Positions 1 to 5,933 of a stretch of DNA of 6,496 bases are shown here, in pieces. The notes beneath the pieces were generated by a model. The model was not told the origin of the DNA. It saw only the letters and a program-made list of their open reading frames with translations, and searched no databases. Source of the DNA: an uncultured Lachnospiraceae bacterium (GTDB taxonomy: Bacteria > Bacillota > Clostridia > Lachnospirales > Lachnospiraceae); contig CACZPX010000260.1 of the NCBI GenBank assembly GCA_902783095.1, positions 1-6,496 on the forward strand, given 5' to 3'. Made by a program: the position numbers and the translations under genes. Position 1 is the first letter of the stretch, and the number at the start of each line of letters is the position of its first letter.

Positions 1-89
1 ATATGCTCACCCCCTGGGAGCCGACCAGTACGGCCGCCAAAAGACGGCTGGAACAGGTGTACGCAGACTGGCTTGCCGGCCGCTTCTGA
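1..89 (+). CDS. C-terminal end of an unidentified protein (5' truncated by the window)
   Basis: An open frame enters from the left edge, with codons in phase with position 3, and ends at TGA 87-89. The visible tail is about 28 residues and ends in the basic, amphipathic-looking stretch KRRLEQVYADWLAGRF. Third codon positions are strongly GC-rich, as in the confirmed genes of this window, and a hairpin cluster follows the stop, so I read it as a genuine gene end. An in-frame ATG at position 3 has no visible ribosome binding site and is probably internal. The tail is too short to assign a family. The gene converges on the amidohydrolase downstream. Confidence 0.55.
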   Translation, partial: MLTPWEPTSTAAKRRLEQVYADWLAGRF

Positions 90-92
90 CAA

Positions 93-154
93 GGCGGAAG
101 GCCGTCCTTCGGCCGTCCTTCGGCCGCCCTGTGACCGGAGCCTGCGCGGTCTTT
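93..154 (+). terminator. GC-rich hairpin cluster, possible terminator of the left-edge gene
   Basis: Four bases after the TGA, GGCGG (93-97) can pair with CCGCC (124-128) and AAGG (98-101) with CCTT (117-120), leaving CGG bulged. A second small hairpin, GACCG (133-137) with CGGTC (147-151), is followed by TTT. This short T run is the only U-tract on the plus strand, so termination would be weak. The cluster fills most of the gap between two convergent genes. Pairings were found by eye, without energies. Confidence 0.35.
101..126. repeat. Tandem 11-bp direct repeat
   Basis: The unit GCCGTCCTTCG occurs twice back to back (101-111 and 112-122) and continues for four more bases (GCCG). It lies in the hairpin cluster after the left-edge gene, so the copies give alternative pairing partners for the same stem. 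It resembles replication slippage in a non-coding GC-rich spacer. Confidence 0.7.
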
Positions 155-168
155 CCGTGCGGCGCCTC

Positions 169-1344
169 TTACCGGTTGTCCGCCGCGATCTCTCCGTTTG
201 CGATCACCATGCGCAGCTTCCGCAGCACGGTCAGGTCCGCGATCGGGTCCGCATCCACCAGCAGCAGGTCCGCAAAGGCGCCCGGCGCCACCGTGCCCAC
301 CTTGCCCTCCTGCCACAGGATCTTCGCCGCGTTTCCGGTGGCGGCCGCCAAAATCTCCGAATTGGTCAGACCGCTTTCCGTGAGCGCCTCCAGCTCCTCC
401 TGCAGGGCGGGATGCGGGGTGTTGGGGGAGCCCGCGTCCGAACCGGTGCCGATGGTCACGCCGTACTGTTTTGCCAGCCGTACGGCGTTTTTGTGATGTT
501 CCAGCACCCGGCTCGCCTTCTCGCGCGCGTATTCCGGCGTGTTGGGATCCTCCGTCAGGTGCTTGTAGATGTAAAACGTAGGCACAAAGGCGACCCCGTG
601 CTGCGCCATGAACTGCGCCATATCCTCCTGAATGTACTGGCCGTGCTCGATGCAGTCGATCCCGGCTTCCAGACAGGCGCGGATGCCCTGTTCGCCAATG
701 GCGTGCGCGGTCACCGGCACGTGGCGGCGGTGCGCCTCGTCCATGATCATTTCCAGCTCCTCTTTGCGCAGTTCGGTATCGTCCACCGCCTCGCCCTCCT
801 CGCGGCCGTATACGCCGCCGGTGGCGGAGACCTTGATCACCGCGCAGCCCTTCATCACCTGCGTGCGCACGGCCTTTAAGGCCTCCCACGGACCGTCCAC
901 GGGTATGCCGTGGAAGGGATCGTGACCACCCGTCATGATGATGGACTGGCCGCTGCCGAAGATGCGCGGCCCCGCGAGCCAGCCGCGCCGGATCGCCTGC
1001 CCCACGTGGATGCAGTCGTCGTCCGGCGAGCCCAGATCCCGCACGCTCGTGACGCCGGCCTGCAGATACTTTAACGTGTTGGCCACGGTCTCCAGCAGAT
1101 TTTCCTCTTTGGAACGGTGCCAGATATCCATGGCCGGGTCCACCAGGCCGTCCCAGGTCAGATGGACGTGCAGGTCGATCAGGCCGGGCAGCAGATAGCC
1201 GCCGTTTCCGTCGATCTCCCCCTGCGCCGCAGGCGTGCCGTCCCAGGGCGTCACGGCCGCGATCCGGTTCTGCTCCGTCACGACGTCGAACAGGCCCTCG
1301 CACAGCTTCTGTCCGTCAAATACATGTACCTTTCTAATCCGCAT
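169..1344 (-). CDS. Metal-dependent amidohydrolase (COG1228 type, prolidase/imidazolonepropionase-like)
   Basis: This 391-residue protein belongs to the amidohydrolase superfamily, which folds as a TIM barrel and hydrolyses amide or related bonds at a metal centre. The metal-site residues are visible: HVH at 59-61 after beta strand 1, Lys171 in VIKVSATGG (the position carboxylated in binuclear members), His214 in TAHAIGE, His234 in CIEHG, and Asp303 in GTGSDAG. The N-terminal strand region and the C-terminal GAFADLLLVDADP segment form the usual small beta domain. Length is normal. In the COG1228 branch, members with this lysine include characterised Xaa-Pro and related dipeptidases, so a peptide-like substrate is plausible, but the substrate cannot be read from sequence. 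There is no signal peptide, so it is cytosolic. The ATG start is set by GGAGGT at 1350-1355, 5 nt upstream. It is divergent from the exonuclease gene. Confidence 0.9.
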   Translation of the reverse strand: MRIRKVHVFDGQKLCEGLFDVVTEQNRIAAVTPWDGTPAAQGEIDGNGGYLLPGLIDLHVHLTWDGLVDPAMDIWHRSKEENLLETVANTLKYLQAGVTSVRDLGSPDDDCIHVGQAIRRGWLAGPRIFGSGQSIIMTGGHDPFHGIPVDGPWEALKAVRTQVMKGCAVIKVSATGGVYGREEGEAVDDTELRKEELEMIMDEAHRRHVPVTAHAIGEQGIRACLEAGIDCIEHGQYIQEDMAQFMAQHGVAFVPTFYIYKHLTEDPNTPEYAREKASRVLEHHKNAVRLAKQYGVTIGTGSDAGSPNTPHPALQEELEALTESGLTNSEILAAATGNAAKILWQEGKVGTVAPGAFADLLLVDADPIADLTVLRKLRMVIANGEIAADNR

Positions 1345-1374
1345 AAAACACCTCCAGATCGGTTTGATACCGTC

Positions 1375-1383
1375 AGTATAACA
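1375..1383 (-). promoter_or_regulatory. Extended -10 promoter for the amidohydrolase gene
   Basis: Read on the minus strand, TG-T-TATACT is an extended -10 element (TATACT at 1375-1380, TG at 1382-1383). The predicted transcript start is near 1368, giving a leader of about 24 nt that includes the GGAGGT site. The -35 hexamer at standard spacing is poor, which extended -10 promoters tolerate. A TTGACA on the same strand (1389-1394) is only 8 bp from TATACT and cannot be its partner. Confidence 0.55.
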
Positions 1384-1410
1384 TAACCTGTCAAAAAAGG
1401 AAGTTCAGCA

Positions 1411-1434
1411 TGGAGTGTCATTTTTCGGACACCA
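1411..1434. promoter_or_regulatory. Operator-like inverted repeat in the divergent promoter region
   Basis: TGG-A-GTGTC (1411-1419) and GACAC-CA (1428-1434) are inverted arms with one extra A, separated by an AT-rich 8-base centre. The repeat lies upstream of the amidohydrolase -10 and just before the putative exonuclease -10 (TATGAT, 1442-1447), where one bound dimer could affect both promoters. No regulator gene is present in the window. It could instead be a small hairpin. Confidence 0.35.
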
Positions 1435-1441
1435 TACGCAG

Positions 1442-1447
1442 TATGAT
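1442..1447 (+). promoter_or_regulatory. Possible -10 element for the exonuclease gene
   Basis: TATGAT matches the -10 consensus at five of six positions and lies about 60 bp before the exonuclease start. No convincing -35 is found at 16-18 bp upstream (T-rich only), so this is a weak or activator-dependent promoter candidate. The leader it would give is dominated by a 27-base all-purine tract (1454-1480). Confidence 0.3.
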
Positions 1448-1506
1448 AAGGGCAGAAAAGAGAAAAGAGAAGAGAAAAGACATCGGACAGAAAGGACGGC
1501 TGACCC

Positions 1507-2139
1507 ATGAAGAAGATTTTTATCGACCTTGAAATGACCCCGGTCCCCCGGCTCGCGCTGGCCTCCGGACGCGCCTTAAACGGCGAAGTCATCGAGATCG
1601 GCGCCGTAGCGCTGGACGAACAGGACCGGGAGATCGGCCGCTTTGACGCCTACGTCCGCCCCGCCCGCGTGGCGTCTCTTCCGGAAAACATCGTACAGCT
1701 GACCGGCATACGGACCGATCAGGTGCTGCAGGCCGCGCCGTTTGAAACGGTCTTTTCCGCGTTTCTGTCCTGGTGCGGCTCCGATTGCACCTTCTATGCC
1801 TGGAGCGAAAGCGACCGCAGACAGCTGCAGTGCGAATGCGAGGCCAAGGGGCTTGCGGGCGCCGCGGACCGCTTCTCCTGGCAGGATTTCCAAAAGATTT
1901 TTTCCAGGCAGTTTGACTTTGAACGCCGCATGTCTCTGGAACGGGCCGTCACGCTGGCCGGCCTGGATTTTGAAGGCCGCGCGCACGGTGCTCTCACGGA
2001 CGCCGCCAATACCGCCACTCTGTATCTGCAGACCAAAAAGAGTTCCTTCCGCAAGCTGGTGAACACGGTCCGCGGCGATCACGCGCGGATGTCCGTCAGT
2101 CTGGGCAGCCTGTTTGATTTTGCCGCCCTTGCGGTCTGA
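1507..2139 (+). CDS. DEDDh-family 3'-5' exonuclease (RNase T / DNA polymerase III epsilon fold)
   Basis: This 210-residue protein is a single exonuclease domain of the DnaQ-like superfamily, which removes nucleotides from 3' ends of DNA or RNA using two metal ions. All five catalytic residues are present: Asp7 and Glu9 in FIDLEMT (ExoI), Asp103 in WSESD (ExoII), and His160 and Asp165 in HGALTDAANTA (ExoIII, DEDDh subtype). The conserved LTGI segment is at 65-68. No helicase, polymerase or BRCT domain is attached, so this is a stand-alone cytosolic nuclease like KapD or ERI-1-type proteins rather than a polymerase proofreading subunit. Whether it acts on RNA or DNA is not visible. The start is ATG 1507 with a modest AAAGGA site at 1491-1496. 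It is divergent from the amidohydrolase, convergent with the Nudix fusion, and monocistronic. Confidence 0.9.
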   Translation: MKKIFIDLEMTPVPRLALASGRALNGEVIEIGAVALDEQDREIGRFDAYVRPARVASLPENIVQLTGIRTDQVLQAAPFETVFSAFLSWCGSDCTFYAWSESDRRQLQCECEAKGLAGAADRFSWQDFQKIFSRQFDFERRMSLERAVTLAGLDFEGRAHGALTDAANTATLYLQTKKSSFRKLVNTVRGDHARMSVSLGSLFDFAALAV

Positions 2140-2142
2140 AAA

Positions 2143-2182
2143 GCAGACAGGCGGGATGTCTGCCTTCCCGCCTGCCGTCTGC
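2143..2182. terminator. Bidirectional hairpin terminator between convergent genes
   Basis: A 14-bp interrupted stem is present: GCAGAC (2143-2148) pairs with GTCTGC (2177-2182), and AGGCGGGA (2149-2156) pairs with TCCCGCCT (2166-2173), with a 3-base bulge (GCC) on one side and a 9-base loop. It fills the 44 bases between the exonuclease TGA and the fusion-gene TAA. On the minus strand the stem is followed by TTTT, a proper U-tract. On the plus strand only CTTATAA follows, so termination should be stronger for the minus-strand gene. Confidence 0.8.
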
Positions 2183-2183
2183 C

Positions 2184-3383
2184 TTATAACCAGGTCACTT
2201 CGTTTCCGGCCGTCTGCCGGGGCGTCCGGTTTGGCAGACCGTCCGCCGCATAGCCCAGACTTAAGGCCCCGGTGATGGTCTCCGTCTCCGTATCGCCCAC
2301 GCCAAGCGTCCGCAAATACGCGCGCACGCTCTTCTCTTCGTCCAGCCAGTGCAGCTGGTTGATGTAGCACGCCCCAAGATCCAGCGCGTTTGCGGCGATC
2401 ATCATGTTCTCCAGCGCGCAGGCGTTGTCCGCCATGGCGTTGCCGTAGTCCCGCCGGTTCGCCGCGATGATCAGCACCGGCGTATGATAGTGGAACACGT
2501 ACGTGCCCTTTTTGGAGACTGTGATGGAGTTGACCAGCGAGGCGTACATGCCCGGCGTCACCTCTTTTTTTGCAAAGGCCTCCCGCACCAGCACCGCCAG
2601 CCGCTCCAGCTGCGCCGGGTCCGTGATCACGTAAAAGTGCGAAAACTGGCTGTTGTGTCCGCACGGCCCGCTGCGGCCGGCCTCCAGCACCTGCTCGATC
2701 AGCGCGCGGGGCGGAAGCTCCGGCTTAAACTTTCTGGTACTTCTTCTGGTAAAAATGGCTTCCAACGCGTCCATATGCAACCCTCCTGTCCGTTCCTGCG
2801 GGATAACGCCCAGCAGCCGCGCCGCCTTAAGGACCACCGTCTGCGTCTTGGCGTCCGGCACGCGCCCTGCCATCACGTCGGCCACCAGCTGCGGCAGGGG
2901 CAGCTTCACCACGTCCAGAAACTCGTCGTCGTCCAGCTTTTGTCCGGTCTGCTCCAGCTCCTGCGCCAGAAACATGGTGATCACCTCATCGCAATAGGCG
3001 GCCGCCGGATAGAACAGCCCCAGATCGGTCCAGGTCTTTGCCGTCAGGCCGGTCTCCTCCTTCAGTTCCCGTTTGGCCGCCTCCAGAATGTCCTCTTCGT
3101 CACTGTCCAGCTTTCCGGCCGGGACCTCCGTGATCACCCGCCCCAGCGGATAACGGAACTGCCGCTCCACATAGACCTGCCCGTCCGCCGTGACCGGCAG
3201 GATGCACACCGCCCCCACGTGGACGATCTTCTCCCGCACCGCCTCGTGCCCGTTGGGCAGTTCCACCGTATCCCGCGCCACGTGCAGGATCTTCCCGTCA
3301 AAAATGCGCTCTGTCGTCTTCTGCTTCTCCGCCAGACGCGCATGCTCCGCCGCGTTGTAATCGATGATATCGTAATGCCGCAT
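2184..3383 (-). CDS. Nudix hydrolase (ADP-ribose pyrophosphatase-like) fused in frame to a nitroreductase
   Basis: From ATG 3383 this encodes 399 residues; numbers here follow a longer frame starting 7 residues upstream at GTG 3404. Residues 8 to about 200 are a Nudix hydrolase of the ADP-ribose pyrophosphatase type. The Nudix box runs from Gly97 to Leu120 with core KRELKEETGL and one extra residue before the REL, and is preceded by EVPAGKLD. Residues 211-406 are a complete FMN-type nitroreductase: RRSTRKF at 220-226 for flavin phosphate, GHNSQFSHF at 249-257, and ALENMMIAANALDLGACYINQLH at about 330-352. ATG 3383 is preferred because GGGAGA lies at 3391-3396, whereas GTG 3404 lacks a site and is close to the predicted transcript start. 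The linker is under ten residues and encodes a second ribosome site and ATG. The two halves may be separate products, one fusion, or both. Both are cytosolic. Confidence 0.82.
   Translation of the reverse strand: MRHYDIIDYNAAEHARLAEKQKTTERIFDGKILHVARDTVELPNGHEAVREKIVHVGAVCILPVTADGQVYVERQFRYPLGRVITEVPAGKLDSDEEDILEAAKRELKEETGLTAKTWTDLGLFYPAAAYCDEVITMFLAQELEQTGQKLDDDEFLDVVKLPLPQLVADVMAGRVPDAKTQTVVLKAARLLGVIPQERTGGLHMDALEAIFTRRSTRKFKPELPPRALIEQVLEAGRSGPCGHNSQFSHFYVITDPAQLERLAVLVREAFAKKEVTPGMYASLVNSITVSKKGTYVFHYHTPVLIIAANRRDYGNAMADNACALENMMIAANALDLGACYINQLHWLDEEKSVRAYLRTLGVGDTETETITGALSLGYAADGLPNRTPRQTAGNEVTWL
2772..2787 (-). promoter_or_regulatory. Internal ribosome binding site and ATG for the nitroreductase half
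   Basis: Within the fusion gene, AGGAGGG (2781-2787 read on the minus strand) is followed after 6 nt by an ATG at 2774 that begins MDALEAIFTRRSTRKF, the usual N-terminus of a stand-alone nitroreductase. The site is stronger than that of the gene's own start. This suggests independent or additional initiation giving a product of about 196 residues (2184-2774). Confidence 0.65.
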
Positions 3384-3432
3384 GTTCTGCTCTCCCGTCC
3401 GCACCGGCTTCTGCCGCCGGCTGCCGTCATTT

Positions 3433-3462
3433 ATTATAAGGGGGACCGCCCTGCCGCTTCAA
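3433..3462 (-). promoter_or_regulatory. Promoter for the Nudix-nitroreductase gene
   Basis: On the minus strand, TTGAAG (3457-3462, four of six consensus positions) and a perfect TATAAT (3433-3438) are separated by 18 bp. The predicted start of transcription near 3426 leaves a leader of about 43 nt to ATG 3383 and makes translation from GTG 3404 unlikely. Confidence 0.7.
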
Positions 3463-3485
3463 CCGGTTTTCGTTGCAGACCATAA

Positions 3486-3499
3486 TGATCCATGGATCA
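3486..3499. promoter_or_regulatory. Perfect 14-bp palindrome between divergent promoters
   Basis: TGATCCATGGATCA is its own reverse complement. It lies between the -35 of the minus-strand fusion gene (to 3462) and the -35 of the plus-strand ATPase operon (from 3518). The position suits a regulator acting on either promoter, but an isolated palindrome of this length may also be chance. Confidence 0.3.
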
Positions 3500-3517
3500 A
3501 ACGCCGCCATTTTCCCC

Positions 3518-3546
3518 TTGTCCGCCCAGGTAAAAGGGAGTATTCT
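3518..3546 (+). promoter_or_regulatory. Promoter for the AAA+ ATPase-MFS operon
   Basis: TTGTCC (3518-3523) and TATTCT (3541-3546) each match the sigma-70 type consensus at four of six positions with an exact 17-bp spacer. The predicted start near 3553 gives a leader of about 41 nt before ATG 3594. Confidence 0.5.
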
Positions 3547-3593
3547 TACTTATATCCACAAAAACCTCTGCTTCATGACAGGACGGGACGGCT

Positions 3594-4739
3594 ATGGACG
3601 ATAAAACCATCAAAAATGAGGAAGAACAGCTGATCGATCTGATCAGCCATCAGCAGAGCATCCTGCGCTCGGTCTACGACGACTTTTTCGGGCCGCTCAA
3701 CACGCCGGAAAAGGCCCAAAACACTGTGGGCGGGAAAACTGCCGGCGACGCACCTTCTGCGGACGGCGCCGCACAGCCCGCAAGCAGCCAGACGCAGCCG
3801 GACGCGCAGGCGCAGGCAGCCCAAAAGCCTGCCGAACCGGAGATCGACCCCATGGAACAGCTGGACGCGCTGATCGGCCTGCAGACCATCAAGCATGACG
3901 TGCGCGAACTGACGGACTTCGCCAAGGTCCAGAAGATGCGCAAAGACGCGGGGCTGAAGTCCGTTCCGGTCTCGCTGCACCTGGTCTTTTCCGGCAATCC
4001 CGGCACCGGCAAGACCACCGTGGCCAGGATCCTGGGCAAACTGTACAAAAAGATCGGCGTCCTCTCCGGCGGGCAGCTGGTAGAGGTGGACCGCTCCGGC
4101 CTGGTGGCAGGCTACGTGGGCCAGACCGCCATCAAAACGCAGGAGCAGATCCAGAAGGCGCTTGGCGGCGTGCTGTTTATAGACGAGGCCTATTCGCTGG
4201 CCAAAAAGGACGACACCTTTGGCGAAGAGGCCATCGACACCATTTTAAAGGCCATGGAGGACAACCGGGACAACCTGGTGGTGATCGTGGCGGGCTATAC
4301 GAAGCCCATGGAAAAATTCATCAACAGCAATCCGGGCTTAAAGTCCCGCTTCAATAAGTACATCGACTTCCCGGACTATACCGTGGAGGAACTGGAGGCC
4401 ATCTTCTATCAGAACTGCGAGCGCTACGACTACACAGTGGACGAGGAGATCAAACACCACATCCATCACATGATCGTTACGCGCAAGTTCACCAAGCAGG
4501 AAAACTTCGCCAACGCCCGTGAAGTCCGCAACATGTTTGAGGAGATCATCACCAATCAGGCACGCCGCGTGGCGGAGCTTGAAAATCCTACTCCCGAGGA
4601 CATGAAGATGATCCGGGCGGAGGATCTGCTGGACGAGGCTCTGGCTGAAACCGCTCTGCCCGAAGAAAACCCCGAAGGCCCTGACTCTCTGAAGCCCAAC
4701 AATGATTCTGTTTTGGAGGAATGTGCAGAACATGAATAA
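3594..4739 (+). CDS. CbxX/CfxQ-family AAA+ ATPase (SpoVK/CbbX-like)
   Basis: This 381-residue cytosolic protein has one AAA+ module. Residues 1-40 are a predicted helical N-terminus. Residues 45-83 are an Ala/Gln/Pro-rich low-complexity linker. The ATPase core starts near 88 with the family signature LDALIGLQTIK. Walker A is GNPGTGKT (134-141), pore loop 1 is GYVGQT (173-178), Walker B is GVLFIDEA (192-199, Asp197 and Glu198), the sensor-1 region is VIVAGY (230-235), the arginine finger region is SRF (251-253), and the sensor-2 region is ANAREVRN (306-313). All ATPase residues appear intact. The acidic tail beyond about 350 is extra. Family members include CbbX (Rubisco activase) and SpoVK; no Rubisco gene is here, so the client is unknown. 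Hexamer formation and substrate threading are inferred from the family. The ribosome site before ATG is weak (GGACGG). It heads an operon with the MFS gene. Confidence 0.88.
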   Translation: MDDKTIKNEEEQLIDLISHQQSILRSVYDDFFGPLNTPEKAQNTVGGKTAGDAPSADGAAQPASSQTQPDAQAQAAQKPAEPEIDPMEQLDALIGLQTIKHDVRELTDFAKVQKMRKDAGLKSVPVSLHLVFSGNPGTGKTTVARILGKLYKKIGVLSGGQLVEVDRSGLVAGYVGQTAIKTQEQIQKALGGVLFIDEAYSLAKKDDTFGEEAIDTILKAMEDNRDNLVVIVAGYTKPMEKFINSNPGLKSRFNKYIDFPDYTVEELEAIFYQNCERYDYTVDEEIKHHIHHMIVTRKFTKQENFANAREVRNMFEEIITNQARRVAELENPTPEDMKMIRAEDLLDEALAETALPEENPEGPDSLKPNNDSVLEECAEHE

Positions 4740-5931
4740 GAAGCAACTGGGTATTCTGATCCGATGCTGCATCAGCGTTGCCTGCAGCATCGGACTCATC
4801 AGCAACTGTATCGGCATTTTCTACACGCCAATGTCAGAAGGCCTGGCGACGGGACGCGGCCAGATCGCCGTGATCTCCACCATCATCAGTGTGGCATCCG
4901 CCCTGACCGGACCCATCGTGGCTAAGATGATCAAAAAATACCCGATTCATATCATTATGACCCTCGGCGTGACCCTTACCGCCCTGGGAATGGTACTTCT
5001 CTCCTTCATCCGCGTGCTGCCGGTACTCTATGTGATCGCGGCGATGATCGGCATCGGCACCATCTGCTTTAAGAACCTCACCGTTTCCATTGTGCTGCGC
5101 AGCTGGTTTGGCAACAAAAGTGCTTCCAAGCTGGGCATCGCCATGGCCATGACGGGCATCGTTGCCGCGGTGATGAATCCCGTATTGAGCAGTATTATTG
5201 AGGCCAGCGGCTATGAGACAGCCTACCGCATTCTGGCGCTGATCATTGCCCTGCTTGGCATTCCCTCAGTCTATACGATCCGCCTGGGTGATGCTGATGC
5301 GCCGAAGCCCGTGCCTGCGTCACAGAACGGTGATGAGGGAAAAAATACACAGGCTCCTGCCAGAACGCAGATCCCTGTGCTCCTGATGGTCCTGATGACC
5401 GTGGTGCTGCCCATCACCATTGCCGGCGCCACGGGTATGAACACGCATTTTTCTTCCTATGCCGTGACGCTTGGCTATACGCTTGGCTTCGGCGCTACCG
5501 TCGTCTCCTTCCAGAGCATCTTCAATTCCGTATGGAAACTGGTGTACGGTGTTCTGGCGGACCGCATCGGTGCGGTAAAGTCCTGTGTGATCTACCTGAT
5601 CCTCACCATCGTCTCCTGCATTCTGCTCATCGTGCTGACAAAGCTGCCCGCAGGCATTATCGTGGGCGTCAGCATCTTTCCCATGGCCTTCTCCGTCTCT
5701 ACCGTGGGCATGCCCACTATCATCCAGGAGGTCTCTAAAGAACGTTTTGCCGAGGTTTTCGCCACCGCGAATATGGTGCAGTCCATCGGTTACGCGCTGT
5801 TTACTTCCATCTACGGCATGATCAGTGACGCCGCAGGCGTCTATCTGCCCTGCCTGATCCTGGTGATCGTCTGCGCCACCATCTGCGGCGTGACCTGCAT
5901 CACCATCGCGAAAAAGGGGAAGATCAAATAA
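4732..5931 (+). CDS. Major facilitator superfamily transporter (OxlT/monocarboxylate-like)
   Basis: This 399-residue polytopic membrane protein has about 12 hydrophobic segments arranged as two six-helix halves, with a hydrophilic central loop at about 184-212. The cytoplasmic loop YGVLADRIGAVKS (272-284, between helices 8 and 9) is a recognisable MFS motif A; the equivalent loop of the first half (GPIVAKMIKKYP, 60-71) is degenerate. The pattern fits the oxalate/formate and monocarboxylate branch, but the substrate is not readable. I chose ATG 4732 (MNKKQL) over the longer frame from 4702 because GGAGGA lies at 4715-4720 and the short N-terminus leads directly into helix 1. It overlaps the 3' end of the ATPase gene by 8 bp, implying translational coupling. 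Inner membrane topology (both termini cytoplasmic) is inferred from the family. Confidence 0.88.
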   Translation: MNKKQLGILIRCCISVACSIGLISNCIGIFYTPMSEGLATGRGQIAVISTIISVASALTGPIVAKMIKKYPIHIIMTLGVTLTALGMVLLSFIRVLPVLYVIAAMIGIGTICFKNLTVSIVLRSWFGNKSASKLGIAMAMTGIVAAVMNPVLSSIIEASGYETAYRILALIIALLGIPSVYTIRLGDADAPKPVPASQNGDEGKNTQAPARTQIPVLLMVLMTVVLPITIAGATGMNTHFSSYAVTLGYTLGFGATVVSFQSIFNSVWKLVYGVLADRIGAVKSCVIYLILTIVSCILLIVLTKLPAGIIVGVSIFPMAFSVSTVGMPTIIQEVSKERFAEVFATANMVQSIGYALFTSIYGMISDAAGVYLPCLILVIVCATICGVTCITIAKKGKIK

Positions 5932-5933
5932 AA

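Noticed and set aside
73..879. Plus-strand open frame of 268 codons opposite the amidohydrolase
   Set aside because: It starts inside the left-edge gene, lacks a ribosome site, and lies antisense to a clear amidohydrolase with metal ligands.
1389..1394. TTGACA on the minus strand as the amidohydrolase -35
   Set aside because: Its spacing to TATACT is only 8 bp, and no good -10 lies 16-18 bp downstream of it.
1576..2664. Long minus-strand open frame of 362 codons across the exonuclease and the end of the fusion gene
   Set aside because: It crosses a strong terminator, is antisense to a gene with all five catalytic residues, and its translation is Arg/Gly/Ala-rich with no domain, as expected of a shadow frame in GC-rich DNA.
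3384..3404. GTG start at 3404 for the fusion protein
   Set aside because: No Shine-Dalgarno precedes it and it falls about 22 nt from the predicted transcript start. ATG 3383 has GGGAGA at good spacing.
2349..3485. Plus-strand open frame of 378 codons opposite the Nudix-nitroreductase gene
   Set aside because: It is antisense to two well-supported enzyme domains. The translation is rich in Arg, His, Gln and Leu with no recognisable motif.
4702..4731. Longer N-terminus for the MFS transporter
   Set aside because: The extra ten residues lie inside the ATPase gene with no ribosome site before them, whereas GGAGGA precedes ATG 4732.
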